From Pedobacter sp. PLR (GTDB taxonomy: Bacteria; Bacteroidota; Bacteroidia; Sphingobacteriales; Sphingobacteriaceae), in NCBI RefSeq assembly GCF_026239675.1, contig NZ_JAPIVQ010000001.1, positions 496,001 to 560,000 on the forward strand: a stretch of 64,000 bases of DNA, given 5' to 3'. The notes beneath the pieces were generated by a model. That model ran no database searches. It was given only the letters and a program-made list of their open reading frames with translations, and was not told the DNA's origin. The translations under genes and the position numbers were made by a program. This document shows, piece by piece, positions 14,581 through 23,869 of this stretch (positions within the stretch are counted from its first letter, which is position 1; each line of letters opens with the position of its first letter).

Positions 14581-17382
14581 ATGAAGCTAACCATTCATAA
14601 CCAAGGTCTTTTTAGAACACCGAAATTCTCCTTGGAAGCTGAATTAGCGGATCACTGGGCACCATTAAAAACGGCCATTCAACATGCTTCACCTAGCTTT
14701 TATCAGCAGATAAAAGATTTGCAAGCCATAGACCTGGATCAAATTCCATTTAATCTTTATTGCAGCATTTGGAAGTATTTCAATAGGTCAAAATACAGAG
14801 GAACACCATATGGGAGCTTTGCCGGTGTGGGAACATTTAATTTCCAGCAAAACCAAAATGGCCCCATTATTTTAGCGCCGCAGCAAAAACTTCATGAGTT
14901 TACGGACTGGGCTTATTCAGTTCAAGTTTCTATACCAATAAACGACACTGGGTGGGATCAATTGCTTTTTGTCAGTAATTCCAGTATTTATGCTATAGGT
15001 AGCGAAATCCGATACCTCTGCTTTAACGATGGGATGTATAGTCTCAAAGAAGTAAAAAGAAATTCTACTTTAATGGCTTTACTTCGTGCATGCAAGCAGC
15101 CCATAAAACTTCCTGCATTAATTCACAAGCTCAAGTCACAGGGATACAAACCCAATCACCTGAAAGAAAACCTTCTGGAATTAATCTCTCTTGGTTTACT
15201 TTTCACCAGCAATCATCCCAATATCGTTGGTCAGGACTATTTCAAACGTATTCAAAGTCACCCAGAAAAAAGCACAAAAAAATATGTTCTAGCTGGGCGA
15301 AAGGTACGGCATGGTGGGCCAGACATTCAGCTTTTCAAAGAATTACCGAAAGCAATACACTGTCTAAGACATTTGGTCAACAATCCCAAAAACCCAGCTT
15401 TAGCCGCTTTCATTCATAAATTCTATCATAAATTTGAATACGCAGAAATTCCAATTATGGAAGCATTAGATCCTGAAATCGGGATTGGCTACCATAATTT
15501 AGAACAGACACTTGAAGAAACTGACTCAAGCTTGCTATTGGTATTTAAGGATAAAAACTTCTCTTCAGAAGTGTTCCTAAAGAAAACCTTATGGCAGTAT
15601 GCCAATTCCAATACTAATAAGCCAACTATCATTCAGCTTGAACAGTTCAAATTACCAGAAAGTAAAGATTTACTTCCCGTCCCCAATTCACTCAGTGCGA
15701 TAATGACCATATCTGAAGATTTACTACATATTGAATCCATAGGCGGCTGTACGGCTAACGCCTTGCTAGGCCGTTTTACACTCCTAGATAAACAAATAAA
15801 AAAAACTTGTAAATCAATAGCCAAAATCGAAGAGCAAGCTAATCCCAACGTACTTTTTTTTGATGTGGCATATACAGCTGAAAAACACATAGATAATATC
15901 AATCGCAGAAAAAGAATCTATCATCACCAGCTTAGCATTCTAAATTATGACACTTCCCAATGCCCATTAGAACTCAGCGATCTTTATTTGTGTGTGCATC
16001 AAGATGAGCTTATTCTACGTTCCAAAAACCTTAACAGAAGATTAATCCCTAGAATATCCAGTGCTTATAATTATAACCGGTCAGACCTTCCTATTTTCCG
16101 TCTGTTATGTGACCTGCAACATCAGGGTGTACAATCAGATCTAAATTTGGACCTGCAAGGAATCATTCCGGATTGTTCCAGTTACCCTAGAGTTCAATAC
16201 CGGAACATTGTACTCAGTCCCGCCAAATGGAAAATTGAACTTGACAAAATTGGAGATCCAATGCTCCACATTGATCTTCTTCTACTCCATTTCAAAGAAA
16301 GATCAATACCTCGTTATTTTAGATACGCACAGGCTGACCAAACGCTCGTTTTTGATATTCAGCAACAAACTGACCTTAGGATCTTTCAACAATTGCTCAA
16401 GAAACACAAAACCCTATATATCGAAGAAGCATTCGCACCCAAAAAGAATTTCCTCCAGGATAGCCTACAAAAAAATTTCCTGGGGCAAATTCAATTATCG
16501 CTCACCCATCCCCAGGAACTCTATCCAAATCTAAAACCCCATTACAATTTCCATTCAAAAAAAACAGCTTTGATTTCTCCCGGAGGAAAATGGATTTATT
16601 TTGAAATATATTGTCATCCGCAACGGAGTGACATCCTACTTCAGTACCTAATCCCAACTTTTTTAAAAAAGCATTATAGAAAAATAAAGAAGTGGTTTTT
16701 CATACGGTATACAGAAAATGGGCATCATCTCAGGTTAAGACTCCACCTCAAAAACAAAAAACACGCCTATAACTTAATTTCTGCATTATCACTTGCATTA
16801 AAAGAGGACCTAAAGACCGGAACAGTATCTGATATTCGTTTAAGAACGTATAAAAAAGAAACCAGCAGATATGGAGAAAAGCACATTGGAAACGTAGAGC
16901 ATCACTTTTTTAAGGATAGTCAATTTGCACTTTCTATTTTAAAACTGAATTTAACTGCATTCGAGAAGTACAAACTCTGTTCAGCGTTCATATACACCAT
17001 CAAAGAATCAAATCTCATCAATGAACAGGACTTAAAAACACTCATACTGGGTAATTCAAACAGTCTTACCGCCGAACATCAGCTCAGCGGGAAAGAGTTT
17101 GGAACCTTAAATAAAAATCATAAAACCTACTCCTCTGTCGATATGCCCAAACTGACAGGCTTACAACTGAATGAATTTAACATCCTTAAAGGCTCTTTTA
17201 TTTCAATTTTAACGCTTTACAGACCAATCGACCGAATTCAACTACTGACCGATTTAATTCATATGCAATTGAATAGATTATTTTCAACAAATCCAAGGAT
17301 GAAAGAGATGATTTTTTATTATTATTTATCCAAAGACCTTCAAAAAAATCATATAAAGCAACCCAAAACGACTATTGAATAA
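14581..17382 (+). CDS. Full-length LanB-type lantibiotic dehydratase
   Basis: A 933-residue enzyme of the class I lanthipeptide dehydratase family, which glutamylates Ser/Thr of a precursor peptide using Glu-tRNA and then eliminates glutamate to form dehydro residues. The N-terminal Lant_dehydr part covers about residues 1-610 (YCSIWKYFNRSKYRGTPYGS near 60, AGRKVRHGGP-type region later). The C-terminal SpaB_C/thiopeptide-type elimination domain covers about 660-930, with WFFIRYTENGHHLRLRL near 703-720 holding the conserved Arg and His. Both domains are fused, unlike split pinensin-type systems. No cyclase (LanC), protease-transporter or Cys-rich precursor lies next to it. A two-component pair follows directly. 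I am sure of the family. The substrate is unknown. Confidence 0.9.
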   Translation: MKLTIHNQGLFRTPKFSLEAELADHWAPLKTAIQHASPSFYQQIKDLQAIDLDQIPFNLYCSIWKYFNRSKYRGTPYGSFAGVGTFNFQQNQNGPIILAPQQKLHEFTDWAYSVQVSIPINDTGWDQLLFVSNSSIYAIGSEIRYLCFNDGMYSLKEVKRNSTLMALLRACKQPIKLPALIHKLKSQGYKPNHLKENLLELISLGLLFTSNHPNIVGQDYFKRIQSHPEKSTKKYVLAGRKVRHGGPDIQLFKELPKAIHCLRHLVNNPKNPALAAFIHKFYHKFEYAEIPIMEALDPEIGIGYHNLEQTLEETDSSLLLVFKDKNFSSEVFLKKTLWQYANSNTNKPTIIQLEQFKLPESKDLLPVPNSLSAIMTISEDLLHIESIGGCTANALLGRFTLLDKQIKKTCKSIAKIEEQANPNVLFFDVAYTAEKHIDNINRRKRIYHHQLSILNYDTSQCPLELSDLYLCVHQDELILRSKNLNRRLIPRISSAYNYNRSDLPIFRLLCDLQHQGVQSDLNLDLQGIIPDCSSYPRVQYRNIVLSPAKWKIELDKIGDPMLHIDLLLLHFKERSIPRYFRYAQADQTLVFDIQQQTDLRIFQQLLKKHKTLYIEEAFAPKKNFLQDSLQKNFLGQIQLSLTHPQELYPNLKPHYNFHSKKTALISPGGKWIYFEIYCHPQRSDILLQYLIPTFLKKHYRKIKKWFFIRYTENGHHLRLRLHLKNKKHAYNLISALSLALKEDLKTGTVSDIRLRTYKKETSRYGEKHIGNVEHHFFKDSQFALSILKLNLTAFEKYKLCSAFIYTIKESNLINEQDLKTLILGNSNSLTAEHQLSGKEFGTLNKNHKTYSSVDMPKLTGLQLNEFNILKGSFISILTLYRPIDRIQLLTDLIHMQLNRLFSTNPRMKEMIFYYYLSKDLQKNHIKQPKTTIE

Positions 17383-17437
17383 GTGATTGAATCATACGGC
17401 AAATATTTTTTATTAAATTACAGAAAATTACTTGCTT

Positions 17438-18178
17438 ATGAAATCTACCATCAAATGTGTTATCATCGATGATGATCAATTTGCCATCGATATTTTAATA
17501 GACCATATTCAGGAAATATCAGAGCTGGAAATTCAATCCACTTTTACCGATCCTATTTTGGCACTCACCACTATACTGCAACACCAGGAGTCTATAGACA
17601 TTTTATTTTTAGATGTTGATATGCCTAAATTATCCGGAATAGATTTAGCTGAAAATATCCGAAAAAAGGTGAAAAACATCATTTTCACCACAGCTTTTTC
17701 GGACTATGCGATAAAAGCTTTTGACCTTAGAGCCAAACATTACTTGCTTAAACCTATTGAGCTTTCCAAATTCATAGAAGCCATCAGAGAAATCATTTCC
17801 GATGATTTCCAGCCCAGGGAATCAAAAATGAGCGACAATGAATCCTACTACCTAAGAACCGGAGAAAGAGGTAAACTAACCAGAGTAGATAAAAATGAGA
17901 TTATCTATATCCAGGCTGCGATGAATTATGTAGATCTTCAAACAAAGGACAAGCGGTATACCATCTATATGACGATGAAGGAAATGGAAGAAGTTTTAAA
18001 AGATGATGACCGATTCTTCAGGGTGCATAAATCCTATATCATTAATACAGATTACATCAGTCAAATTCGGGGCAACACCATAGAATTAGGTAAATACCAG
18101 GCACTAATGACCAATCCATATAAAGGTGATTTCCTGAGCTACATTGATCAAAAAACCCTGATCTCCAAAAGAATTTAA
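17438..18178 (+). CDS. LytTR-family response regulator
   Basis: A 246-residue regulator with a receiver domain (about residues 4-125, IDDDQ at the start, phosphoacceptor D59 in LFLDVDMPKLSG, conserved Lys in HYLLKPIEL). A LytTR DNA-binding domain covers about 140-240 (YYLRTGERGKLTRVDKNEIIYIQAAMNYV and DRFFRVHKSYIIN). The frame opens at a TTG at 17432, but ATG 17438 is the natural start. It lies 55 bases after the dehydratase gene and pairs with the histidine kinase after it, so this system probably regulates the lanB locus. Confidence 0.9.
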   Translation: MKSTIKCVIIDDDQFAIDILIDHIQEISELEIQSTFTDPILALTTILQHQESIDILFLDVDMPKLSGIDLAENIRKKVKNIIFTTAFSDYAIKAFDLRAKHYLLKPIELSKFIEAIREIISDDFQPRESKMSDNESYYLRTGERGKLTRVDKNEIIYIQAAMNYVDLQTKDKRYTIYMTMKEMEEVLKDDDRFFRVHKSYIINTDYISQIRGNTIELGKYQALMTNPYKGDFLSYIDQKTLISKRI

Positions 18179-18183
18179 TTCGG

Positions 18184-18348
18184 CTATGGCTTTGCCATAC
18201 CATCTGAGCTTTTAAAGATCCTTGATCCTCCAGATACAATAGTTAAACTACTAATTGTTGGATCGATAACCAAGATATCATCCTTGATGGCTGATCTAAA
18301 AACAAATGCCGTTTTTCTTTTCGATTTAATTTGGCTTAATTTCTTCAT
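18184..18348 (-). CDS. Small ORF, candidate modified-peptide precursor
   Basis: A 54-codon ORF with an ATG start (MKKLSQIKSKRKTAFVFRSA) fills the 214-base gap between the response regulator and the kinase, on the opposite strand. The first third is basic. The rest is rich in Ser, Thr and Ile and contains a Gly-Gly (LTIVSGGSRIFKSSDG), as in leader-core boundaries of some peptide bacteriocins. It has no Cys, so it could not form lanthionine rings but could be dehydrated. A precursor for the neighbouring LanB is inference only. It could also be a spurious ORF. Confidence 0.4.
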   Translation of the reverse strand: MKKLSQIKSKRKTAFVFRSAIKDDILVIDPTISSLTIVSGGSRIFKSSDGMAKP

Positions 18349-18392
18349 ATCTGAAAATTAGCCACTCTAAAAATCTTTAGACAATTTATTAC

Positions 18393-19499
18393 ATGAATGG
18401 TTCCCTGACTTACATCAAACAGCTACTTACTTCAAATAAGCGTCCTCAAATTAACTACAAAGTCCATTTAATTGCCTGGAGTATTTTTATCTTTTATGAA
18501 TCATTTGCCGTTTGGCTGGCCACTGGAATAAAAGGACATGTACTTAGTTACGCGCTCCATTATGCCCTTAACATTGGGATTTTCTACATCCATGCCTTAT
18601 TCATTTTACCTCTCGCGTTTAGAAAACCGAAGCAATTCATATGGAGAGTCCCCGTTTTAACAGCTATAGAGATCTTACTTTATATATTCGCAAGCTACCA
18701 AATTGACTATTTCTTAGCACATTTCACAACCGCAATCGAAATTGAAGACCTAAAAATCAACAACTGGTTCGTCTTTGGCAGCCTTTGGAGAGGTATTTAC
18801 TTTATCGGATTTGCCTCTGGTTATTATTTCCTGAACAATTACTTAAAGGAACGAACTGCAAAAGCTCAACTTGAAAAGCAAGCCATGGAACAAGTTTTAA
18901 AAGAGAAAGATACTGCCATAGAGCTCTCTAATGCAAAAAATGCTTATTTACAGGCCCAGATCAACCCCCATTTCCTATTCAATACCTTAAATTTTATTTA
19001 TAGTCAGACGCATAAAACTCAACCGGCAGCAGCAAAAGCGATTATATTACTGACTAATATTATGCGCTACGCCATTCAAACCGACCAGGGTGTCGCAATG
19101 ATCCCTTTAGAAAAAGAGCTCGAGCAGGTAAGGCACCTGATAGATTTATGGCAAATCCGAAAAAAACAAGTACTAAACATCAAATTAGAATATGACGAGA
19201 GTTGCAAAACAGTACTATTCATTCCTTTGGTCCTATTAACCTTAACAGAAAACATATATAAGCATGGAGACCTCACTGAACCTTTAGCCCCAGCCCAGAT
19301 TACAATTAGTTTCCAAAAAGACATATTGATAATTAACACCCATAACTTCATCAATACCGGACTGAAGCCACCTGGATTTAACTCTGGCCTGGAAAATATA
19401 CGGTTGCGGTTATTTCATACTTATGGGGATAAAGCGAAATTGAAGTATGGACAGGAGCCAGACAACTATTTTAAAGTGACGGTCACAGTTTTAAAATGA
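18393..19499 (+). CDS. LytS-like sensor histidine kinase
   Basis: A 368-residue kinase with four hydrophobic segments in the first 155 residues and a short coiled linker. The His_kinase domain carries QINPHFLFNTLNF (phosphoacceptor H193). The ATPase part has LLTLTENIYKHG and a terminal GLENIRLRL in place of the usual GxGL box. This is the usual partner of LytTR regulators in Bacteroidota, such as the gene at 17.4 kb. Because an opposite-strand ORF lies between them, kinase and regulator are probably transcribed from separate promoters. Confidence 0.88.
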   Translation: MNGSLTYIKQLLTSNKRPQINYKVHLIAWSIFIFYESFAVWLATGIKGHVLSYALHYALNIGIFYIHALFILPLAFRKPKQFIWRVPVLTAIEILLYIFASYQIDYFLAHFTTAIEIEDLKINNWFVFGSLWRGIYFIGFASGYYFLNNYLKERTAKAQLEKQAMEQVLKEKDTAIELSNAKNAYLQAQINPHFLFNTLNFIYSQTHKTQPAAAKAIILLTNIMRYAIQTDQGVAMIPLEKELEQVRHLIDLWQIRKKQVLNIKLEYDESCKTVLFIPLVLLTLTENIYKHGDLTEPLAPAQITISFQKDILIINTHNFINTGLKPPGFNSGLENIRLRLFHTYGDKAKLKYGQEPDNYFKVTVTVLK

Positions 19500-19662
19500 G
19501 ACTTGATTTTCGATAGATTAATTACTTTTCGTTGCGAAATTTCAAAATAACGCTAATTATTCTACGAATATCGCCCTAAACCTTTACCCACACTGATAGA
19601 TTTACCACGAAAGACAGGGTATAATGATGCATATAAAGAACTACAGCCCCATAATGGAGGCC

Positions 19663-20295
19663 CTATTTTACCCTCCGCGCCTTCAATTTATCGTATTGAC
19701 TAACCAAATGATACAAGTATGTTATTAAAGCATCAAAGAAATCAATCGAATCTTTAGCATCTTGCTGTGTTACTATCTGGTCATGAGAATGTGCTCCGTC
19801 ATTTCCTATTAATCGTAATTCATTCGCCCAACTATGCAGCGTAGTTTCTAAAACATTTTTATTTTTAAGATTCTTTAATTTGTCAGCAAGATTTCCTTTC
19901 AGTTCCCCCTTATCATTACAGATTGCTTCAATACCCTTTCTACACATTATCACACAAGCATCATAAGCCTGCGCACGGTAACATTTTGCAGCTTCCTTAT
20001 ATGGATTAATTACAATTCCAGGAGCATTTTTCAGCGCAATATTATCTGTTACAGGATATAGCTGGGCTTTGCTGTTTATCCATGAATGCTCTTCAATATT
20101 TCGAAATTGCTCTTCGGTTAAAACAGGTCTATCACAGTTGAGGCATTTGCTCAATATAATTTCTGTTCCTTCATTCTGTAGCTCGTCTGTATAGGAAACA
20201 TCATAGGTATATGTAAATATTACTCCCGTTTCTACAATCGAATTACATGCCGGACAATAATTTGGTGTTTTATATTTTATTTCAACGTCAATCAT
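19663..20295 (-). CDS. DUF4145 protein with zinc-like Cys pairs
   Basis: A 210-residue soluble protein. The N-terminal 60 residues have CPAC and CLNC pairs typical of a zinc ribbon. The C-terminal part (about 115-200) is DUF4145, with AYDACVIMCRKGIEAIC and LRLIGNDGAH. DUF4145 is a helical, HEPN-like domain, often found as a stand-alone gene or fused to restriction and defence enzymes. It faces away from the AAA-TOPRIM gene across a 513-base gap holding a structured repeat. A link to that gene is possible but unproven. Confidence 0.8.
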   Translation of the reverse strand: MIDVEIKYKTPNYCPACNSIVETGVIFTYTYDVSYTDELQNEGTEIILSKCLNCDRPVLTEEQFRNIEEHSWINSKAQLYPVTDNIALKNAPGIVINPYKEAAKCYRAQAYDACVIMCRKGIEAICNDKGELKGNLADKLKNLKNKNVLETTLHSWANELRLIGNDGAHSHDQIVTQQDAKDSIDFFDALITYLYHLVSQYDKLKARRVK

Positions 20296-20451
20296 TTAGT
20301 GTTAGGATTTAATGGTTCCCTTATCTACTGGATATTACATTTGTCATAATTCACGCAATGCTTTGGACAAAATACATGATTAATATTACTTTGAGAAATT
20401 ATTAATCTATTCTTTAAAACGTTACACATTTCAAAACAACAATATTAGCTT

Positions 20452-20530
20452 GAGAGCACAAGGAGTTTCAAGTCCCTGACTTAGATAGTCTCCTTTGTTC
20501 TCGGATAAGAAAGCATGTAAAAACGCATGA
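20452..20530 (+). repeat. Structured repeat E1, upstream copy
   Basis: An imperfect hairpin (20452-20465 with 20490-20503; AGGAG/CTCCT, ACA/TGT and GAGA/TCTC, with bulges) encloses CCCTGACTTAGATAG (20474-20488) and is followed by AAAACGCATGA (20520-20530). The enclosed motif and the tail recur at 22.4 kb in the same order, spacing and orientation, while the stem sequences differ. That pattern suggests selection for structure. The rest of the 20296-20808 gap is AT-rich and holds a likely promoter. Confidence 0.5.
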
Positions 20531-20720
20531 TTAAGTTTAGTCCGATCTAGCTTTTCGATCCTTCTTAATCTGATCGATTATCATGTACACCACATAATTT
20601 AGCTTTGTATTTTTCTATATTCACAATGACATTAGACAACTCTACTTTGAGCATTGCCATTTTTTTTTAACAAAAATTAAAAAATTCTTAAAATATATTT
20701 CCAAAAGTAAATCATTATTA

Positions 20721-20751
20721 TTTAAATAATTATAAAAACAAAGTATATTTA
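20721..20751 (+). promoter_or_regulatory. Near-consensus Bacteroidota promoter
   Basis: TTTA (20721-20724), 19 bases, then TATATTTA (20744-20751). Both boxes differ from the TTTG/TAnnTTTG consensus only in the last base. The spacing is exact and the next gene starts 57 bases downstream. Confidence 0.4.
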
Positions 20752-20808
20752 ACCTTTATACGCACTGCTAAGTGCATAAATAAATCCAACCTAAACAGAG
20801 AATTAAAT

Positions 20809-22290
20809 ATGCCAATAATAAGACAACAGGTTTTACAGAACATCGAATTTACTCAATTAAAAAGCCTAGTAAATTTAAATATTGATTTTTCCCCTCATCC
20901 AATTACAGGGATTTTCGGGGTAAATGGAAGTGGGAAATCAAGTATCATACATGCTCTTTTAGCCATTTATAAGCCCGGAGATCAAGATGCTACCCGTAAG
21001 GATTATAAATTCAGTACTTTTTTCACGCCTACCACTCATACAACGTGGCTAGACAGCGCATTCAAAATAACCCATACATTTAGACAAGATCAGACTCTTG
21101 TTCCAAATGCCACCAGATTATATTCAAAGGTTACCAATCGCTGGAATCCTCGTTACACAAACAGACCTGAACGAGGTGTTTATTTTGTAGGATTGAACTC
21201 ATGTGTTCCTGCAATTGAGCTGGAGCGAAGAGAGTCAATTATCAGTTTAACCACAGCTCTATTAAATGATGCCCTTTCAATTCTTATAAGAGATAGAGCG
21301 GGGTATATCATGAACAGGGATTATCAGGAATATAATCAACACACTACGACCAATAAACAATACATTGGGCTACGACATAATAATATTTCTTATTCTTCTT
21401 TAAGCATGGGTGCGGGAGAACAGCGCATTTTTAAAATATTAGATACTATTTTTAGGGCACAGCCCTATTCACTAATTATTATTGACGAAATTGATCTTAC
21501 TTTACATACTGATGCCTTGAACCGTCTAATTGATGTACTTAAAACCAGAGCTACTGAAAAAAATTTACAAATTGTATTTACGAGTCATCGGGAGGAACTT
21601 GCCAAGAGAATAGACATTAATATTCGCCATATCTTTCAAACAGGAACAAATACCTTATGTTTCAATGCTACAAATCCTGATTGTATTTCAAGATTAACCG
21701 GTATACAACAAAGACCCATTGACCTATTCGTAGAGGACGACCTTGCCGAGGCGATTACCCGAAAAGTAGTTGAAGAACTTAGAATAGTAAGACACTGTTC
21801 AATTAAACGTATTGGTGCTGCCGTAAACTCCTTTCCCTTAGCAATGGGAATGCATTTAAAAGGTGAAAACATTGACAATATTTCTGTTTTTATAGATGGG
21901 GATATATATACTACACATGCTGAAAAAATTACACAAATGGCAAAAGTTTACTCTGGAACCGAGCCCACAGCAGTACAAAGGAGAAATGAAGCTATAAGTT
22001 GTATCCGTCAATTTGACTTACCAGAAGGAACGGCACCAGAAACTTTTATAAATAACTCTATACGAGCACTCAATGATGGTTCCGAAATTGTAGACGCTGC
22101 GATTGCCATTAATGCAGTATTGGATAAACATCACTACGTATCAACAATAGTTGAAAGGTTGGGTTATCCAAAACAACTTGGGCTGGCGAAGGTTGTGGAA
22201 ACTTTTTCAGGAACTGCCGAATGGACAAATTATACACTTCCATTACGAACCTGGCTTGAATCCAGGATTATAGCATTGAATATGGAATAA
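20809..22290 (+). CDS. AAA ATPase with TOPRIM-like domain (OLD family-like)
   Basis: A 493-residue protein. The ATPase half carries Walker A GVNGSGKS (37-44), a signature-like SLSMGAGEQR (about residue 200), Walker B LIIIDEID (about 222-229) and FTSHREEL, all features of SMC/ABC-type AAA proteins. The C-terminal part has LFVEDDLAEAI (E309) and VFIDGDIY (DGD 363-365), spaced like the metal-binding acidic residues of a TOPRIM nuclease. The build is that of OLD-family nucleases, many of which act in phage defence (for example GajA of Gabija, though no UvrD-like GajB is next door). It is single-gene, flanked by related hairpin repeats. Confidence 0.8.
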   Translation: MPIIRQQVLQNIEFTQLKSLVNLNIDFSPHPITGIFGVNGSGKSSIIHALLAIYKPGDQDATRKDYKFSTFFTPTTHTTWLDSAFKITHTFRQDQTLVPNATRLYSKVTNRWNPRYTNRPERGVYFVGLNSCVPAIELERRESIISLTTALLNDALSILIRDRAGYIMNRDYQEYNQHTTTNKQYIGLRHNNISYSSLSMGAGEQRIFKILDTIFRAQPYSLIIIDEIDLTLHTDALNRLIDVLKTRATEKNLQIVFTSHREELAKRIDINIRHIFQTGTNTLCFNATNPDCISRLTGIQQRPIDLFVEDDLAEAITRKVVEELRIVRHCSIKRIGAAVNSFPLAMGMHLKGENIDNISVFIDGDIYTTHAEKITQMAKVYSGTEPTAVQRRNEAISCIRQFDLPEGTAPETFINNSIRALNDGSEIVDAAIAINAVLDKHHYVSTIVERLGYPKQLGLAKVVETFSGTAEWTNYTLPLRTWLESRIIALNME

Positions 22291-22366
22291 TGCACTTCCT
22301 CTACAATCTGCCAAGTGCTTTTGACTGATTTCTATCGGCAAATTGTATCTGAGTCTCACAAACAAG

Positions 22367-22468
22367 TTTTCTTGTTCTAGAACAGCGAAGTTGACTCCTC
22401 TGACCTTTTAACCCTGAGTTAGATAGCTTCGTCATTCTAGAACAAGAAAAAGTGGTTAAAACGCATGA
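22367..22468 (+). repeat. Structured repeat E2, downstream copy
   Basis: A long hairpin: 22367-22390 pairs with 22427-22450, with TTTTCTTGTTCTAGAA fully paired, a 3x3 internal loop and CGAAG/CTTCG. The loop holds CCCTGAGTTAGATAG (22412-22426), and AAAACGCATGA follows at 22458-22468. Compared with E1, the loop motif (14 of 15) and tail (11 of 11) are conserved while the stem has changed. A second hairpin AAGGTTGA/TCAACCTT lies at 22508-22527 and may help end the ATPase transcript. Confidence 0.55.
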
Positions 22469-22616
22469 CAAGTGAGTCCCTATCACTCCCATTACCTTGA
22501 GCAACCCAAGGTTGAGGGTTCAACCTTTATCATTTACGGGTAAATGAAGCGTAAGTCAATAGAAATAGCCTATCAATTTTTTTCTCAAATTATTAATATC
22601 GAACTCAGTTATCACT

Positions 22617-23090
22617 TTAAATCCACCCCTCATCTGCAAAGGAATAATAACCATCATCAGGAGTTATAATTATATGATCTAAAATAGGCATATCCATAAA
22701 TTTCCCAATCTGAACTAACCGATTTGTGATCTGAATATCAGCTGTACTTGGTTTTAAATTCCCTGAAGGATGGTTATGAAACAACATAATAGAGGTTGCA
22801 GCCGCTTTCAAAGCCGCACAAAAAACTAGCTTTGCATCTACAACAACCCCTGACATCCCTCCTGTCCCAACATGATAAACACCTAAAAGACGGTTATTCC
22901 GGTTTAATAATAAAATCTTAAATTCTTCTTGAAAAGCAATTGTATCAACATTCCAATATGCTTTCATGATTTCATATCCCTGTTTAGAACAACTGATCTG
23001 AGGCCTTTCACTAGCCTTGAATTTTGGCTGGTAACTGATTTTGATTTCAGAAATGTTTAGTAAGTCATTTTGAATTTGCAGGGTTTCCAT
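22617..23090 (-). CDS. JAB-domain RadC-like protein
   Basis: A 157-residue RadC-type protein. The JAB/MPN metalloprotease-like motif is complete: a Glu at the start of the domain (FQEEFKILLLNRNNRLLG), then FHNHPSGNLKPSTADI with the HxH, Ser and Asp residues. It lacks the helix-hairpin-helix part of chromosomal RadC. Short RadC proteins like this are regular passengers of Bacteroidota conjugative elements, close to the mob genes. Their biochemical role is unknown. They may help DNA processing or antirestriction. Confidence 0.85.
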   Translation of the reverse strand: METLQIQNDLLNISEIKISYQPKFKASERPQISCSKQGYEIMKAYWNVDTIAFQEEFKILLLNRNNRLLGVYHVGTGGMSGVVVDAKLVFCAALKAAATSIMLFHNHPSGNLKPSTADIQITNRLVQIGKFMDMPILDHIIITPDDGYYSFADEGWI

Positions 23091-23120
23091 AATTTCTAAT
23101 TGTTAATAAAAAAAATAATT

Positions 23121-23363
23121 ATGGTGCCCAATTTGTTTGGCGTAGGCATCAAGGGCAAAGTGGAGATCCGAAAAATGTGGAGGCTCCCAAGGGGATACCC
23201 ATTTTTTGGATACAACTTTGGCGAAGCAACCCCAGATGATTACCGTCAGGCGACCTTCGTGCCGTTAATTGATTTTTTAACCAATAGAAATTATGCGGTT
23301 GCACAAAGTGGTTCGTTATTTCACAAAAACATACAGATTACGATAACGCATGATTCCCTCTGA
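23121..23363 (+). pseudogene. Probable gene remnant
   Basis: An 80-codon open frame whose ATG is at 23121, in DNA of clearly higher GC than its surroundings. The second half (EATPDDYRQATFVPLIDFLTN) reads like real protein, the first half less so. No family is recognised. It lies head-to-head with the RadC-like gene, 30 bases from its start. I take it as a fragment brought in or left behind by rearrangement. Confidence 0.3.
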
Positions 23364-23560
23364 ATACCGGTTCATAACCAGTCCAAATCAATAAGTAAAG
23401 CATCACAAACCATTAATAAGCATATCAAAAAAAACGGACATAAATAACTTATTTTCAGTAAATTGCACTAACAAAAAAAAAACATCATTTAAATAACCAA
23501 AGAATTCACCAAAGACCATAGAGATATCGAAAACCTAGAATAGAAATTAGACCTTAATTT

Positions 23561-23869
23561 ATGAAAACGCAAGATTTAGATTTATTGAAAGATTACGGGG
23601 AGTTTATTGCTGCATTATCAAATGCATATAATTATAGAAATATAATGGGATATCTTTCAAAAGAGCTTCACAAAAAAGTATGTGATTCCTATAGTGATTT
23701 ATTTGCAAAATATGGAGATAAGGACCTATCATTGCTTAATAGAAAAGCAATAAATCAAGCAACTGCAATGCTATTAACTTATTTCATGTTTACAGGAATT
23801 CCTATAAATATGGAACCTGCATTTAAAAAACTAGAAATCGAGATCATAAAAAGTGTTTACCTATCCTAG
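23561..23869 (+). CDS. Small hypothetical protein of the ICE
   Basis: A 102-residue helical soluble protein with no recognised domain (DYGEFIAALSNAYNYRNIMGYLSKELHKKV near the start). It is convergent with mobC, separated by about 100 bases. Codon use and start look normal. It could be an accessory ICE protein. Confidence 0.55.
   Translation: MKTQDLDLLKDYGEFIAALSNAYNYRNIMGYLSKELHKKVCDSYSDLFAKYGDKDLSLLNRKAINQATAMLLTYFMFTGIPINMEPAFKKLEIEIIKSVYLS

Noticed and set aside
20809..22290. Gabija system (GajA plus GajB).
   Set aside because: The protein resembles GajA in domain order, but no UvrD-like helicase is next to it. I keep only OLD-like nuclease.
22403..22426. TTTTAAC...GTTAGAT near E2 recalls integron attC core sites.
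   Set aside because: E1 does not keep GTTRRRY/RYYYAAC, the boxes are in the loop and not at the ends of the stem, and no integron integrase is present.
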